Assembly: GCA_963556195.1 (NCBI GenBank)
Contig: OY744519.1
Location: 34,142,801-34,206,800, forward strand
Direction of reading: 5' to 3'
DNA length: 64,000 bases
Source of the DNA: Sepiola atlantica
Lineage: Eukaryota > Mollusca > Cephalopoda > Sepiida > Sepiolidae
A program made the position numbers and the translations under genes. The notes under the pieces are model-generated. The model saw nothing but the letters and a program-made list of their open reading frames with translations, did no database searches and was not told the DNA's origin. Every line of letters begins with the position of its first letter. Position 1 is the first letter of the stretch. Below are positions 23,225-34,030 of this stretch, in pieces.

Positions 23225-23815
23225 TCTGCTTCTCGTAAAGTTGGTCTTCTCTATCTCTCCAAACACTTTCTCACACCTGAGGCTATTCTCTATCTCTACA
23301 AATTACTATCAGATCAAATTCACCAGCCCAAATATGACAATAGTACTCCATTGTTATATTTGGGCTGGTGAATCTCTGTCCCATTTGAGGGTGCTGGATA
23401 AGGTGCAGAAACGTATCTGCAATTTGATTGGACACACATCTCTTTCACAGAGTGATGTTGCTAGTCTCAGTCTTTTCTATAAATACTATTATGGCATGTG
23501 TTCTTCAGAATTGTGTAAGCTATTCCTTGCTTCCTTTGTTGACTCGTTGGTCTAGTGGTCTCCATCAATTCGGTGTTTTGATGCCTCATTGTAATACAGC
23601 TTCCTATTCCAATAGTTTCTTTCCAAGAACTGCAGGCTTGTGGAACTCTTATGCTGACTGTTTTCCTCCTACCTATAACCCTGATCTTTTCAAGACTAAG
23701 GCCAACAGGTATCTTATGTCTTTGTGATAATCATATTTCGTTCTTGTTAGCTCCTTACATCAAGTGGCTTCATGCCTTGTTTGGAGCAATTTCCATAAAA
23801 AAACATAAAATTGTA
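23225..23815 (+). mobile_element. CR1/Jockey-like LINE 3' end
   Basis: The + strand reads MTIVLHCYIWAGESL, VLDKVQKRICNLIG, DVASLSLFYKYYYGMCSSEL, then in another frame SNSFFPRTAGLWNSYADCF and LFKTKANRYLMSL followed by a stop. The tail 'catcaagtggcttcatgcct' ends in A-rich DNA at 23799. One of the best preserved LINE ends here. Confidence 0.8.
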
Positions 23816-24639
23816 ATATAAAACATGTAAGGTGGTTCTTAATGTAATATTCAAAGGGGTAAAACCAGAGACATTATTACTAAAGAAAAAATACATTAAT
23901 AACACAATAGGATTAAACGTGTTGTCGACGTCGGAAATAGAGAATATGCATGAACAATATATAAGTAAATATGACGTACATTTGTGTTAGTTGTAGTGTT
24001 TTGGGAGTCTAGGCGACTGCTACCAGAAAGGGACTCTATATGACTTCTACCAGTGTTTGTGAATGCTATGCAAAGATGGCCAGCCAGTCGGACAATGCCC
24101 AATAACTTTGAAGGACCAGCCAGAGAGAGAAGCTCATTCTCACTTCTCCACATGCATGGACAAGTTTTTTAATATTGCCCAGAATAATTCAAGGGAGATA
24201 ACTCGAGGATCAGTCCAAGGGAGATTACTAAGCTAATTCTAGGACAACATTCTCTTTATAAAAAAGCCAGCTGAATCACTGCTACTAAAACTAGTCATGA
24301 ATCGTTATTGTAATAGAGAGTTGATGTCTATCTGTAACAGAAACTATGTCATAATTCCGAATTTATTTTCAAAGATTTTTTTTATTTTAATGCTAAAAGA
24401 AATTCCTTAGAATTTATAATGATAGTTTATTTGTATTTTTTATTAAAAATTTTATTTCTTTTATTAATTTATTAAATTCAAATTATTATATAAAAAATGT
24501 AAATAAAATAAATGATGCTTCTTTATAATAAAAAAAAAAAGACATGAAAAAAAGAACCAACTTTTTGCATGGATCCTCCAAGAATCAGAAACTGCATCTC
24601 GGTAGATTTCAACAGCAAATAAGTAGATTTTATTTTAAG

Positions 24640-25215
24640 ATGAGTAAAATTAACTCCCCAAACAGAACAGTTTTGCACCACCTTTATGTCCACTTACAAA
24701 GATTAAAATAAAAATGTAATGCTACTAAACCATATGTCTAGAAACCTTATTCAAATTTTGATCAAAATCCATTACATGATTTCGATTTTTAAAAATGTCT
24801 AAAATTTAAGCCTTAAGTTTAAGGGGTCTTAAGAAGAAATTCAAATTCAGGGAATCTTTCCTAATTGCTGCCTAATGAATATGGATTAAATTTAATACAA
24901 ATTTGAATTTTGAAATGAGAGGTTGTGCCCATATTATGCCCCCTCTTTTGAAATACTCCCAAAAAACTGAAAATGTAGGAATATTTATTAATTGATGTCT
25001 AATACCCATTGTTAAAATGTCACAAAAATCTGAGGTATCTGAATTTTCACAAAAGGATTCCCCCTCTTTTTTAACCCTTTTGCATAAAACTAAATTAAAC
25101 TAAATATAGTCAACATTCGGACCCCTTATGCCTAGCATCTGTGTTCTATAATTCATAATGATCAGTTAATTAGTTTATGAGTGAATCCTGTACATACAAA
25201 TATATAAACATATAC
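24640..25215 (-). mobile_element. Non-autonomous element G, inverted copy
   Basis: Reverse complement of the 18.33-18.92 kb element across nearly its full length, for example CAGTTTTGCACCACCTTTAT at its start and CTAATTAACTGATCATTATG (complement) at the end. It ends 45 bp before exon 6. From 23.82 to 24.64 kb no feature is seen. Confidence 0.78.
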
Positions 25216-25260
25216 ACATATCTAACTTCATATATATTTATATGTCATTTTAAATTTCAG

Positions 25261-25383
25261 GGTGATGGCAAGACAACTCTGTTGAAAGGTCTCATGAAAG
25301 GAAATATGAAGAATTTAGAGACAAGTTTAGGCTTGAATATATACAGATGGGTGACGGAAAAAAAATGGCAGATGTTTACCAGT
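25261..25383 (+). CDS. LRRK1-like: Exon 6 of window: rest of P-loop and switch I of Roc
   Basis: Acceptor AAATTTCAG ends at 25260 and donor GTAAGT begins at 25384. The 123 nt are 41 whole codons (residues 220-260). It opens with GDGKTTLLKGLMKG, completing the Walker A motif GPEGDGKTT. The switch I region reads ETSLGLNIYRW; by alignment with LRRK2 the G2 threonine position is a serine here. Sequence past 25384 stays open to 25548 but is intronic. Confidence 0.93.
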
Positions 25384-25559
25384 GTAAGTTTTCATTTCTG
25401 TTTGGTTCTTAAAACCATGTCTCAAGATCATGGTTGTCTTTTTGCAATATATACTTCTTATTATAATTTACTAGAGAGACGAATAAGGGTGACTTTATTG
25501 AGACCGTGTATGTACCATTGTTCTCTGGTATGTAAGTCTCTCACCTAATAAGTCTCGCA

Positions 25560-26005
25560 CTGTATACAAAGCTCCAGTCTCTGTCACATCACCGCAATGT
25601 TGCATCCCTGTGTTTGTTTTACAAGTACTTCCACGGAATCTGCTCCAACGAACTTACTGCTCTTGTACCCCTTCAACGTAAATCCCAAACCTAACCCTAA
25701 CCCTTCAACGTAAATCCCAACTGACTAACAACAGAATCCCACCCCTTTACTATAGAGGTCCTTAGATGCCAAAAAACTTTCTACTCTAATAGCTTCTTTC
25801 CGAGGACTGCTTACCTTTGGAATTCCCTTTCTCCTCCCTGTTTCCCCAACTGTACCAAACATGCAGAAATTTAAATGTAATGTGAACAAACATTTTGATG
25901 CACAACTCCCCACCTAAGATGCCCCTATAAATCTGTCCCCTAATTAAAGTAGTCGCTTACGTCTCAGTGGTAATATATTGTTTGGGATGAATAAAAGTAA
26001 AAAAA
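25560..26005 (+). mobile_element. CR1/Jockey-like LINE 3' end, subfamily B
   Basis: The + strand reads LQSLSHHRNVASLCLFYKYF, with a short CCTAACCCTAACCC insert at about 25685, then NSFFPRTAYLWNSLSPPCF in another frame. The tail TTACGTCTCAGTGG and TTGTTTGGGATGAA is followed by an A run at 26000. Confidence 0.75.
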
Positions 26006-26079
26006 AAGATTTCTTAAGTAAATTTGGACAATGTTAAAATTATTTTATATAGTAGGGCGGCTAAATGCAATATAATCGT

Positions 26080-26380
26080 GCAAATGATGATACAAGCACC
26101 GAAATTGGCATGATGACTCCATAAAGTATACTAAACATATCTCCCTGACTAACCACCTCAATATTCAAAATGGCGGCCATTTTTCAAGATGGCCGCCACC
26201 AGGAGCTCGCAATAACGATTCCTTATAAATTGGTATCTATTCAACCGATTGTAGTGATCTTGGTGTCAAATTGTATGTTTTGGGGCATGCTGAATTCATT
26301 TATGACACCCGAGAAAGCATTTGAGCACCACTCATGGAGTCACCATGCCAATTTTGGTGTTTGTATCATGAAATGCATGA
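26080..26380. mobile_element. Foldback element
   Basis: GATGATACAAGCACCGAAAT (26086) with the TTGGCATGATGACTCCA block returns inverted at about 26335-26370. A second small palindrome, GGCGGCCAT...ATGGCCGCC, is near 26172-26200. The open frame at 26170-26583 crosses it and is not a gene. Confidence 0.65.
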
Positions 26381-26589
26381 TTTTTCTATTTTCATTAGCC
26401 GTAGTCTTTATTGAAACATTCTCGACGTTTGTACTAGAGTCGTTCGTAATAAAAGAACTCCATCACGACTGTGACAATGCTTATTTTTGTCTTAATCCAT
26501 CGTTTCTTCTTTGTTTATTCGACACAGATTTATGTTTTAACTTAGTCCTCATAAGAAGTAAAGTAAATATGGCCATTATATAAAATTGT

Positions 26590-27055
26590 ATATATCTTAG
26601 CAGAGTGTTACCACTGTCGACCAAAGGGAGAGTCTATTAGGCATGTGTATGTAGTGTGATGATGTATGGAGGTGAAACCTTGTCAGTGAGAATTGAGGAC
26701 ATGCGTTGCATGGAGAGAAATAATATGAGAATGATACAATAGATGTGTAATGTGAGTGTTAAAGACAGGCTTAGATTAAGTCTGGACAATATAGCGAGAT
26801 GTGGGCAGAACAGGAGACTTTGGTGGTATGAAAGGATGGGTGAGAGTTCTTGAGTTAGTAAATGTAGAACAGTTGAGGTAGCAGGGACAGTTAACAGGGA
26901 AAGGCCAAGGAAAACATGGGAGGAAATGACAAAGATTGACTTTAGAAAAAGGGAGATAAATAATGACCTGGTCAGAGATAGATTAATTTGGGAGTCAATT
27001 TCTAAAAGCCGTCCAACACATACTAGCATGTACAACAGATGTTAAACCGAATATG
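26590..27055 (+). mobile_element. RTE-type LINE C-terminal fragment
   Basis: The + strand reads MMYGGETLSVRIEDMRCMER, VKDRLRLSLDNIAR, RLWWYERMGES, RPRKTWEEMTKIDFRKREI and RLIWESISKSRPTHTSMY, with stop codons between. Same C-terminus as the - strand copy at 11.9 kb. From 27.06 to 27.54 kb there is only AT-rich DNA. Confidence 0.75.
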
Positions 27056-27539
27056 GTGGTGGTGGTGTTTTTAAATATTGAACATATTTTTTTAATATAT
27101 TTTCTTGCACTGGAAATTTATTGTCAAGAAAAAAATCTATTGCATAATTGTATATATATTTTTTTCTAATAGAGTAATATATATTTTTGCAACAAATTGA
27201 TTAATCAGCTTAAAAAATAGTTCTAATCTATTTTGTGGAATTATAAGATGTGCTCTATCTGTATGTATTGTTTTTGGAGACACATTCTCCCATTGGGCAT
27301 TTGAATACATACAAAGCATTACTAGTTTTTAGTAAACTGTTATCCAACGTCGGGTTATTTCTTATTAATAAGTTAGTTGTTTTAAATTTGTTATTGTAAA
27401 TAGTTAAACGGAACTTATGGTTTTGTCAGTAAGAGAAATATGTTTATGTATGATATTTTTATTACTTTTTAATCTACTTGATAATTAGGGTGTATCTGGT
27501 TGCAGTAATATAGATTGATATTTTTATTATTATTACTAG

Positions 27540-28245
27540 ACCACCCGTGACCCGTTGGGTCAGTTTGTTATATTAGCTATGGAATTCATGTATGTGCGTG
27601 ACACTTGTGGAGAAAACAAAAAAACTATTTGATGAAATTAAATGTAATTGTTTAAAAAAGAATATAGATAGATTTCTATGCGTCGTTCTGTTTATTATAA
27701 TTGTTTTTTTTTTAAATTATAGTTACTGAATTATAAGTGGTTGGCCATACTTATAGGTAAATATGCACTGAACAGGTGAGAAAGGAAGGGGGTACAACCG
27801 GCTGTCTCGCGTACGTAACGAAAACAGAGGGAGTAGGAGTGGTGAAATCTGTGAGAGGAAAAGTGGGAGGTGGTTTCGTTCACCGCCGCTATTGATATTA
27901 ATAATGATTGTTGTTGTTTTGTTTGTTTGTTTTTGTTTTTTAAAAGGGTGGAGCTTTTTTGAAACTGCGACAGACTTTACAAAGTCCTGCCGTTGAATGT
28001 TTTTAGCCGTGGAGAAAACAAAAAAACTATTTGATGAAATTAAATGTAATTGTTTTATATTTAAAGCGATATAAACATTTCCAGAATGAAAAATTTCATG
28101 CGTTCGTTAATAATAAGAGTTCAACGGAATTGGAATGACAGATTAGAAGACGATGCTATTTACGCATGCGCAACCGGATGTTGAAAACCGGAAAGCTGAA
28201 AGCTGATTGCAAACATACAAGACAATAGACTTTTAGTATTATATA
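27540..28245. repeat. Unclassified interspersed repeat with internal direct repeat
   Basis: Starts near TAGACCACCCGTGACCCGTT and ends near TTAGTATTATATAGATT. A 47-bp block (GGAGAAAACAAAAAAACTAT...) occurs at 27609 and again at 28011. Similar starts are seen at 11346 and 37843. Non-coding; a Helitron-like or other DNA element is possible but not shown. Confidence 0.4.
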
Positions 28246-28249
28246 GATT

Positions 28250-28835
28250 ATTAGTAGTAGTAGTGTTTATTTGTTATGGCGGCTAAATAATGTTTAATTT
28301 GCTGATCGATAATGTGGTTTGGGAAGTTATTATTAATTAGGGTTTGCTTAATATCGGCAAGTGCAGTATAAAATATGTTATTGGTAGATGAGTTTCGTTT
28401 GGCTCGGTAGATAAATTTTTTCACTACAGCTATTTTATATCTATAAGGGCATTCACTTTTATAGTTAAGCAAGCTTGAGGATTTGCTAGCAATTTTTTTT
28501 TGTACGAGTATGTGATTAACTTATCTGTGTCAGCTTTTCTTTCTATGGAAGGGAATTTTGTTATTTATATTTATTTTGTGCATGAAATTTAATACAGAAT
28601 TATTTTTAAATGTATTTTTTATTAAGGTTAATTTATCTAAGTGTTCAGTTAATAGAAAGATGTCGTCGACATATCTGACGTTTATGGAGGGTTTAGAAAT
28701 GCTATTAAATGTTTTAATTCCTAGATCAGACATGCAAAATTCAGAGAACAATTGGTCCAGAGCCGATCCCATTGCTCTTTATTATATGGAGGGTTGTCTT
28801 TTTATCACTGTGGTACTATCTGATTGTTAGTCACA
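28250..28835 (-). mobile_element. Penelope-like reverse transcriptase remnant
   Basis: The - strand reads MGSALDQLFSEFCMSDLGIK, then SINVRYVDDIFLLTEHLDKL (RT catalytic YVDD), INNKIPFHRKKS, and after a frame change KSECPYRYKIAVVKKFIYRA and IKQTLINNNFPNHIID. The order G(S)AL, RYVDDIF, KIPF, YR(Y)KxAVV is that of Penelope-like elements. Frameshifted and 5'-truncated. Confidence 0.7.
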
Positions 28836-29473
28836 TTTCCTATAGGGATCAGCGGTTACCCATTGTCTTGAGCCCATGTTGTATTTAGATCCTCAAGAAC
28901 TTGTGGTCTACTGCCTGCCAAAAACTGGTAATAACCATTTGCATTTGTCATTAATTCTCTGCAGAGAACTATCTTGACTTCGGTTCATGGGACTATTGCA
29001 GCTGAAAATTGAATACTTGATAAAAAGTAGATAAGATATCTTTTGGAAAAATAGTATTTATTTTCTCACTACATTTCAAAACCCAACAACACTTTCAAAT
29101 CGTCAGCACCAGGAAAAACGTCTTGTTTCTGTGACAGTTTTTAACGACTATTTTTTCTTTCTTGTGACGACAAAAAAGAAAGAGATCAACAAAAAGAAAG
29201 AGAGAAAGAACGAAAGTTACCTGTGGTGGTTTATCCATCGGACCCACACCCCAACCAGCCGCTGGCAGCTGCCATTACTAGCATCGACACTGGTCATACC
29301 GAGTTTAATTTCTGCCAATATTAGCTCTGATTTGAAGATGCAATTGTTTTTTCATTTGTAATTAATTTATCTTTTATTTTAAATTATTTTCTTCTTTTTC
29401 TTTTGATTTTTTTTCTGTATTTTTATTTTTTTTGTTTTTGTTTTTATAACTTTTTATTTTTTTTAACTTTCAG

Positions 29474-29638
29474 ACCAATTCGGTTAATTCCATAACATTT
29501 AATGTTTGGGAATTTTCGAAAGCTAACAAATTTACTGACATTCACAATTGCTTCATTAGCAAAAACAGTTTGTTCTTATTGGTCTGGGACATCCGTAAAC
29601 CCATCGCAGCATTAGAACCATTCCTCATGAGCATCGAG
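29474..29638 (+). CDS. LRRK1-like: Exon 7 of window: Roc core with altered switch II
   Basis: Acceptor AACTTTCAG ends at 29473 and donor GTAAAT starts at 29639. The 165 nt are 55 codons (residues 261-315). SITFNVWEFSKANKF aligns with the LRRK strand that normally ends in a DxxG motif (G3, switch II). Here it is Glu-Phe-Ser-Lys (29510-29521), so both the aspartate and the glycine are gone. The following NCFISKNSLFLLVWDI matches the next helix and strand, with the LRRK1-like NCF. It ends FLMSIE, continuing as AKVKH in exon 8. Confidence 0.93.
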
Positions 29639-29869
29639 GTAAATACTTTTTACTTATCTGTAGCGAAAATAAACTAATAAAACTGAATAAAATTTACTTA
29701 TATAAATAAAAAGAACAATTTTGATGTCAATCTTTTTAAAGTTCTGTATTGTCTGGCTGTATACAATTTTATGTGCATTTATGTACTTGCCTCGAGTTGT
29801 GTGTAGTAATCATGTATTAAAAATTGAGGCTTGTCTTAGAGTCAATGTAAGAGAATGTATATAAGGCTT

Positions 29870-30190
29870 TACAAGCTCCATTAATTTTGGAACTGCTCTT
29901 GCTCCAAACTGGTGCTACCAGATCAGTGTATCCTAAGATAGCGGCTTCCTGACTTAAAATGCACCAAATCTTGATGTTATTGTTTTTTTCCTTTGCACAA
30001 CTCAATAATGTTCTGCAAATCTAAAAACAAAAACATTTTTCCCCTACAAAACTAAACTAAACACTATGAATAAATATTTGAAGATATAAAGAACTTAAAG
30101 CATAAAAACCTTTACCAAAATGATCTGATTCAGCATTAACAAACCCAAAAAGGGTTGATATGCCATAAAACAAAACAACCAAATCTGCCC
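29870..30190 (+). repeat. Interspersed repeat family D
   Basis: CTGGTGCTACCAGATCAG, 'cggcttcctgacttaaaatg', 'aatatttgaagatataaag' and the terminal 'aaacaaaacaaccaaa' match copies at 43.2 and 45.5 kb. Non-coding. Confidence 0.7.
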
Positions 30191-30204
30191 CCAAAAAACC
30201 TGTG

Positions 30205-30535
30205 TATGTACAGGGTGTGGATGATACTTGTGAGATTACAGTCCAGGTAAAAATAACACAATAGTTTCAATTTTTTTAGATTTATTCTTCAAACTTGGGT
30301 CAGTTTATCTTCATGACTCGTTCTGTTGATATCACTTGATGAATGTCTCTTTGGCTGTGATGACAGCCTCGATGCAACCTCGGAACTGGCCATAGGTCTT
30401 GTCACTGTCTCCCGACTTAGTCACACAAAGGCTTTGGTGATCTTTGCTTTTAGCTCTGGCGTACACACCATCAATTTTCTTCTCCAATCTTTTGGTAATT
30501 TCCCAGTTTGAGAAAGCATGGAAATTCAATGCATA
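30205..30535 (-). mobile_element. Probable mariner/Tc1-type fragment
   Basis: TACAGGGTGTGGATGATACT at 30209 resembles a mariner-type terminus. The - strand frame reads WEITKRLEKKIDGVYARAKS and YGQFRGCIEAVITAKETFI, resembling the C-terminal tail of such transposases. Weak and short. Confidence 0.4.
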
Positions 30536-31566
30536 AAATTAGCAGTTGGAAATTACAAACAAATATCGTCTACATGTGTGTATAATAAGCATTCTGTGTC
30601 TGTTGTGAAGCTGTGTTGATAAAAGAAATTTTTAAAAAGGAGAGTCTTCGTTGTGTAGGAGTCAGTTATCTCTAGTGGAGGTAACCGACTCTGACAGCAG
30701 GGGATGCTTCAATCATGTGACTGGTCCTTGGTAGAATCACCACATGATCAAAAATCAAAACAAAGCTATGAACTGTTCCAGCTTTTGACTTTGACTGAGT
30801 AGAACATATTTCTGTCTATGCTCCACAGAAAACAGTTCATTTGTTCTTTAAATTAAACAATGCATGCATTCAATATTGTATAAGGACAAATGTATTATTT
30901 AGAATTCATATTTCTATATTAGATGCTGTGGCGGATGTGATGAGCCAGAATCTGAATTGAGTGGTGCAAATAGTCTTGACTTACTTTATTGCCACCATAA
31001 AAGAGCTCATCTTCGCCTAAACATGCAAATTAAATGAGTACACCTTAAGAATTCCTGTTCTTGTTTAATTATCTTAACTAGTTTGCAAAATCATGAAACG
31101 GGCCCTTATTATAAACCCGATAGCATCATGTGTAGATTGTGTGTGTATGTGTACCGCATACACTCATGTCAATGAACTGCAGATCTGAAATCCTGAGTAG
31201 GTGCTGCCACATTAAAAAGCACCTATGATGCCATAAGGATAAATATGGTAAAAGGTCCAACTTGGAAAAGATTATTAATATTGTTGCCTTATTAACGCCT
31301 CTTGGGGCCACGAGTGGCCTGATGGATACCGACTATAAATCTAATCAGATCTATCGTAATACCATTGGGAAAGGCATGAACACTGTCTTCTAGAGTGTAG
31401 AACCTCAATGCGAGAAAGAAAAAGTACATGCTGGAATTAGAGTATTCATACGTATCAACTGCATGTGTCCAGTGTGGTTTACCATCCATAAAAGACGAGC
31501 TTAATGGAAGTAGACAGAAGGCGTTTTAGAACTCAAAGGACGATATTTGAGCGATAAAGATCAATA

Positions 31567-31830
31567 TTGAAAATTGTGTTGTCGGAGAAAAGTCCACTAC
31601 ATGATTAAGGTCCAGTGACAGATACGATGTTAGATTGAATACAGTGTTGTTGGAAAAAGTCTACATGATAAAGATCAAGTGGCAGCAGATGTTGTTAGAT
31701 TGAATATTGTGTTATTGGAAAATATCTACTACGTGATAAAAATCCAGTGGCAAACATGTTGTTGCATTGAATACAGTGTCACTAGAAAAAAGTATATTAC
31801 ATAACAAAGTTCCAGTTGTTTCCATCAACA
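31567..31830. repeat. Tandem repeat, about 66-bp unit, four diverged copies
   Basis: TTGAATACAGTGTTGTTGGA-type blocks begin near 31567, 31635, 31700 and 31767, each followed by 'ac(t)acatgataaagatc(c)ag'. The stretch 30.54-31.56 kb holds nothing else that I can name. Confidence 0.7.
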
Positions 31831-32154
31831 TAGACCATCTTTCCCTGTTTTTTTCTCACTTGTTTTTGTATTCCTTCATGTAGTCATTGTTTTCATGAAG
31901 ACAAGACTAACAATGAAAGTAAAAAATATGCATAAAATTAGCAATTGGAAATTACAAACAAATATCATCTGCATCTTGTATATGTGTCTGAATGATAGGT
32001 AATCTGTGTCTATACTAAGATTGAGTTCATAAAAGTAATTAAAAAAAGAGGGCCGTTACTTTGTAGAAGACAGCAGATTGATCCAATACAACATATCTAA
32101 AGAAGGTTAGAGGTTATATTGGCGTAAACGTTGAGAGAATAGCACCCAAGGTGG

Positions 32155-32365
32155 ATGGATTAGTCCAATATTGTTCAGGGTGTTACCAGTGTTAGGTCTC
32201 TCTATACAGGCGCAAACGGGTTTTGTCCTTGACTGTTCATTGATACTGTTGTACAGAGGCAGACTTACATTGGCCTCATTTACCTGCTATATAAATTGTC
32301 AAACATGAAAGGGTTAGTCCAATATTGCTCATGGGAGGGGGTACCATTGTTGGGTCAATATAATG
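32155..32365. repeat. Direct repeat pair upstream of exon 8
   Basis: TTAGTCCAATATTG(T/C)TCA with a following GTTACCA(G)TGTT(A/G)GGTC block occurs at 32160-32200 and 32311-32355. Function unknown. Confidence 0.55.
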
Positions 32366-32417
32366 CATCTGATGTACTACTTGATTTCTTTTATTTTTAT
32401 TTCCATTGCTCTTTCAG

Positions 32418-32681
32418 GCCAAAGTGAAACATGCAGTTGTTATGCTCATTGGAACGTACATCGATCAAGTACCAGGTAACAAAGATGAGTTCGTCAAGCA
32501 AACATTTTCCGAGATTAACGGCATGTACAACAAGGCACATCTGTCTTTCAGGATCATGAACTTATGGGTCACTTGTCCGCCTTCAAACACCGGGCTGAAA
32601 GAACTTGCAGCAGAAATCAATAAGGTGGCAAAAAATATGAAGCATAATCACCAGAAAGGAGAATTATTCTTGAGTAGAAAA
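32418..32681 (+). CDS. LRRK1-like: Exon 8 of window: C-terminal half of Roc
   Basis: Acceptor TCTTTCAG ends at 32417 and donor GTAAGC begins at 32682. The 264 nt give 88 codons (residues 316-403), the longest exon here. It includes the strand AVVMLIGTYID, where TYID stands for the LRRK G4 motif THLD (aspartate at residue 331 kept). The G5-equivalent stretch reads LWVTCPPSNTGLKEL; by alignment the usual S-(A/C)-K is T-C-P. The tail is basic (KNMKHNHQKGE). Confidence 0.93.
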
Positions 32682-32874
32682 GTAAGCAATTATTTTCAAT
32701 TCCATTGCACTTACCTTCAAGTCTTGAATATGATTCGGTTGCCATAAATATTCTGACTACTAGATCCTTCGCAGTTTTTCCATTCAGGGTGTTTCTAGTG
32801 CCAGTTTTGTTTGCTGTTCAGGAACCCTAAATACTTTGACTTCTATGTATTCAGTCTTCTCATTTATATTGTAC

Positions 32875-33150
32875 TAGAGAATACCCGTCCCAGGACAAGT
32901 AAAATTAATTCGCTGAAGAGAACAGTTTTGCACCACCTTTATGTCCCCTTACAAAGATTAAAATCAAGCCATAAAGCTTAGACGTTTTCTAGAATCAAAA
33001 TCATGTAATCGATTTTGATCAGAATTGGAATAAGGATTCTAGATATAACGTTTAGTAGCATTATATCTTGATTTTAATCTACGTAAGGGGACATTAAACT
33101 GTTTTGTTTAGAGAATTTTACTCGTCCTGGGACAGGTATATACTGAGGGA
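32875..33150. mobile_element. Short foldback derivative of element G
   Basis: Left arm ATACCCGTCCCAGGACAAGT (32881) with ACAGTTTTGCACCACCTTTA; the right arm is its imperfect complement ending CGTCCTGGGACAGGTAT (about 33122-33138). Arms of about 110 bp each. Shares internal sequence with element G at 18.3 and 24.6 kb. Confidence 0.75.
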
Positions 33151-33369
33151 ATTGAGAAAGCAAATAGCAAGTCAGACGCAACCCCACCATCACTCTATCT
33201 CCATAATGAGACGTTTTCTTTTTTTTCCGGATTGATACTTTTTTTTTCTTATTTCTTTTTTTTTAACTTCACCGATTAAGACATTATTTTATATGAATAT
33301 GAATATTAGTGTGAACACTAGCAAAGCATAATTTTTTTATGTCACTTTTATGGAGGGTGTAAACTCATA

Positions 33370-34030
33370 TGTATATCAAGTATATGAGTTCTCCGTTTTT
33401 TTAGCGGAATTCCGCATTATTTTAATCCAGAAAAAGCAGATTTCAGCTTAAATCGCTAAAGCTTCCCATGGATGTGAGTTCTCCGCTTTTTGGTCAAAAT
33501 CCACTTTTTGTTTTTAAATAAGAAAAAGTTGATTTTTGCAAAATCGCTAGAGCCTTACCTCCTTATTTTGTCGGCACTATTTAGCCGGATTTTAATTATT
33601 TTCCTTCTCTTTATCTTTCTTTCTCTGTTCCTGTTTATCTCTCTTCCTCTTGTCTCGCCTTGCTTTTCTTTTCCCTCTTATGACAGTTCTCTCTGAAAAC
33701 TGAAAATGTTAATTTGGCTGTAAAAACTAAGACTTCAAACGATTCATGAAGGTGGTAGGGGAGTTACCTGACTTTTGTTTCATCAAAGAATGACTTTCTG
33801 TCTCGTTCCCCCCACATGCGCACTCAATGTTTTTCTCTTAATTTTTATTTTCTTAGTTGAAACCGATTGGAGTTGTTTAGGAAAAGAGTTGTTATTTTTT
33901 GTGCTACCCTCTACACACACACACACACACACGCACGCACGCACGCACGCGCGGGGGGGGGGGGGCGTGACTCCAATAGGTTATGAAATTCATTTTAATT
34001 TCAGCTTCTTTTTGCTATAGGCTATTCACA
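33370..34030 (+). repeat. Interspersed repeat family E, copy 2, with CA/CG and poly-G runs
   Basis: Parallel to 15.09-16.23 kb. Includes (CA)n-(CGCA)n at about 33910-33950 followed by a G run to 33966. The end GGCTATTCACATTTCTG lines up with the SINE target GGCTACTCACATCTTT of copy 1, so this copy shows an unoccupied site. Confidence 0.7.

Noticed and set aside
25682..25702. Telomere-like CCTAACCCTAACCC, also near 1026 and 55145
   Set aside because: Only two or three units each, inside or next to transposon sequence; no array.
26170..26583. 137-codon open frame on the + strand
   Set aside because: Starts inside a foldback palindrome, shows no family motif and is not bounded by usable splice sites.
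28530..28835. Endogenous virus reverse transcriptase
   Set aside because: YVDD context and downstream order fit Penelope-like elements, and no gag, protease or envelope sequence is near.
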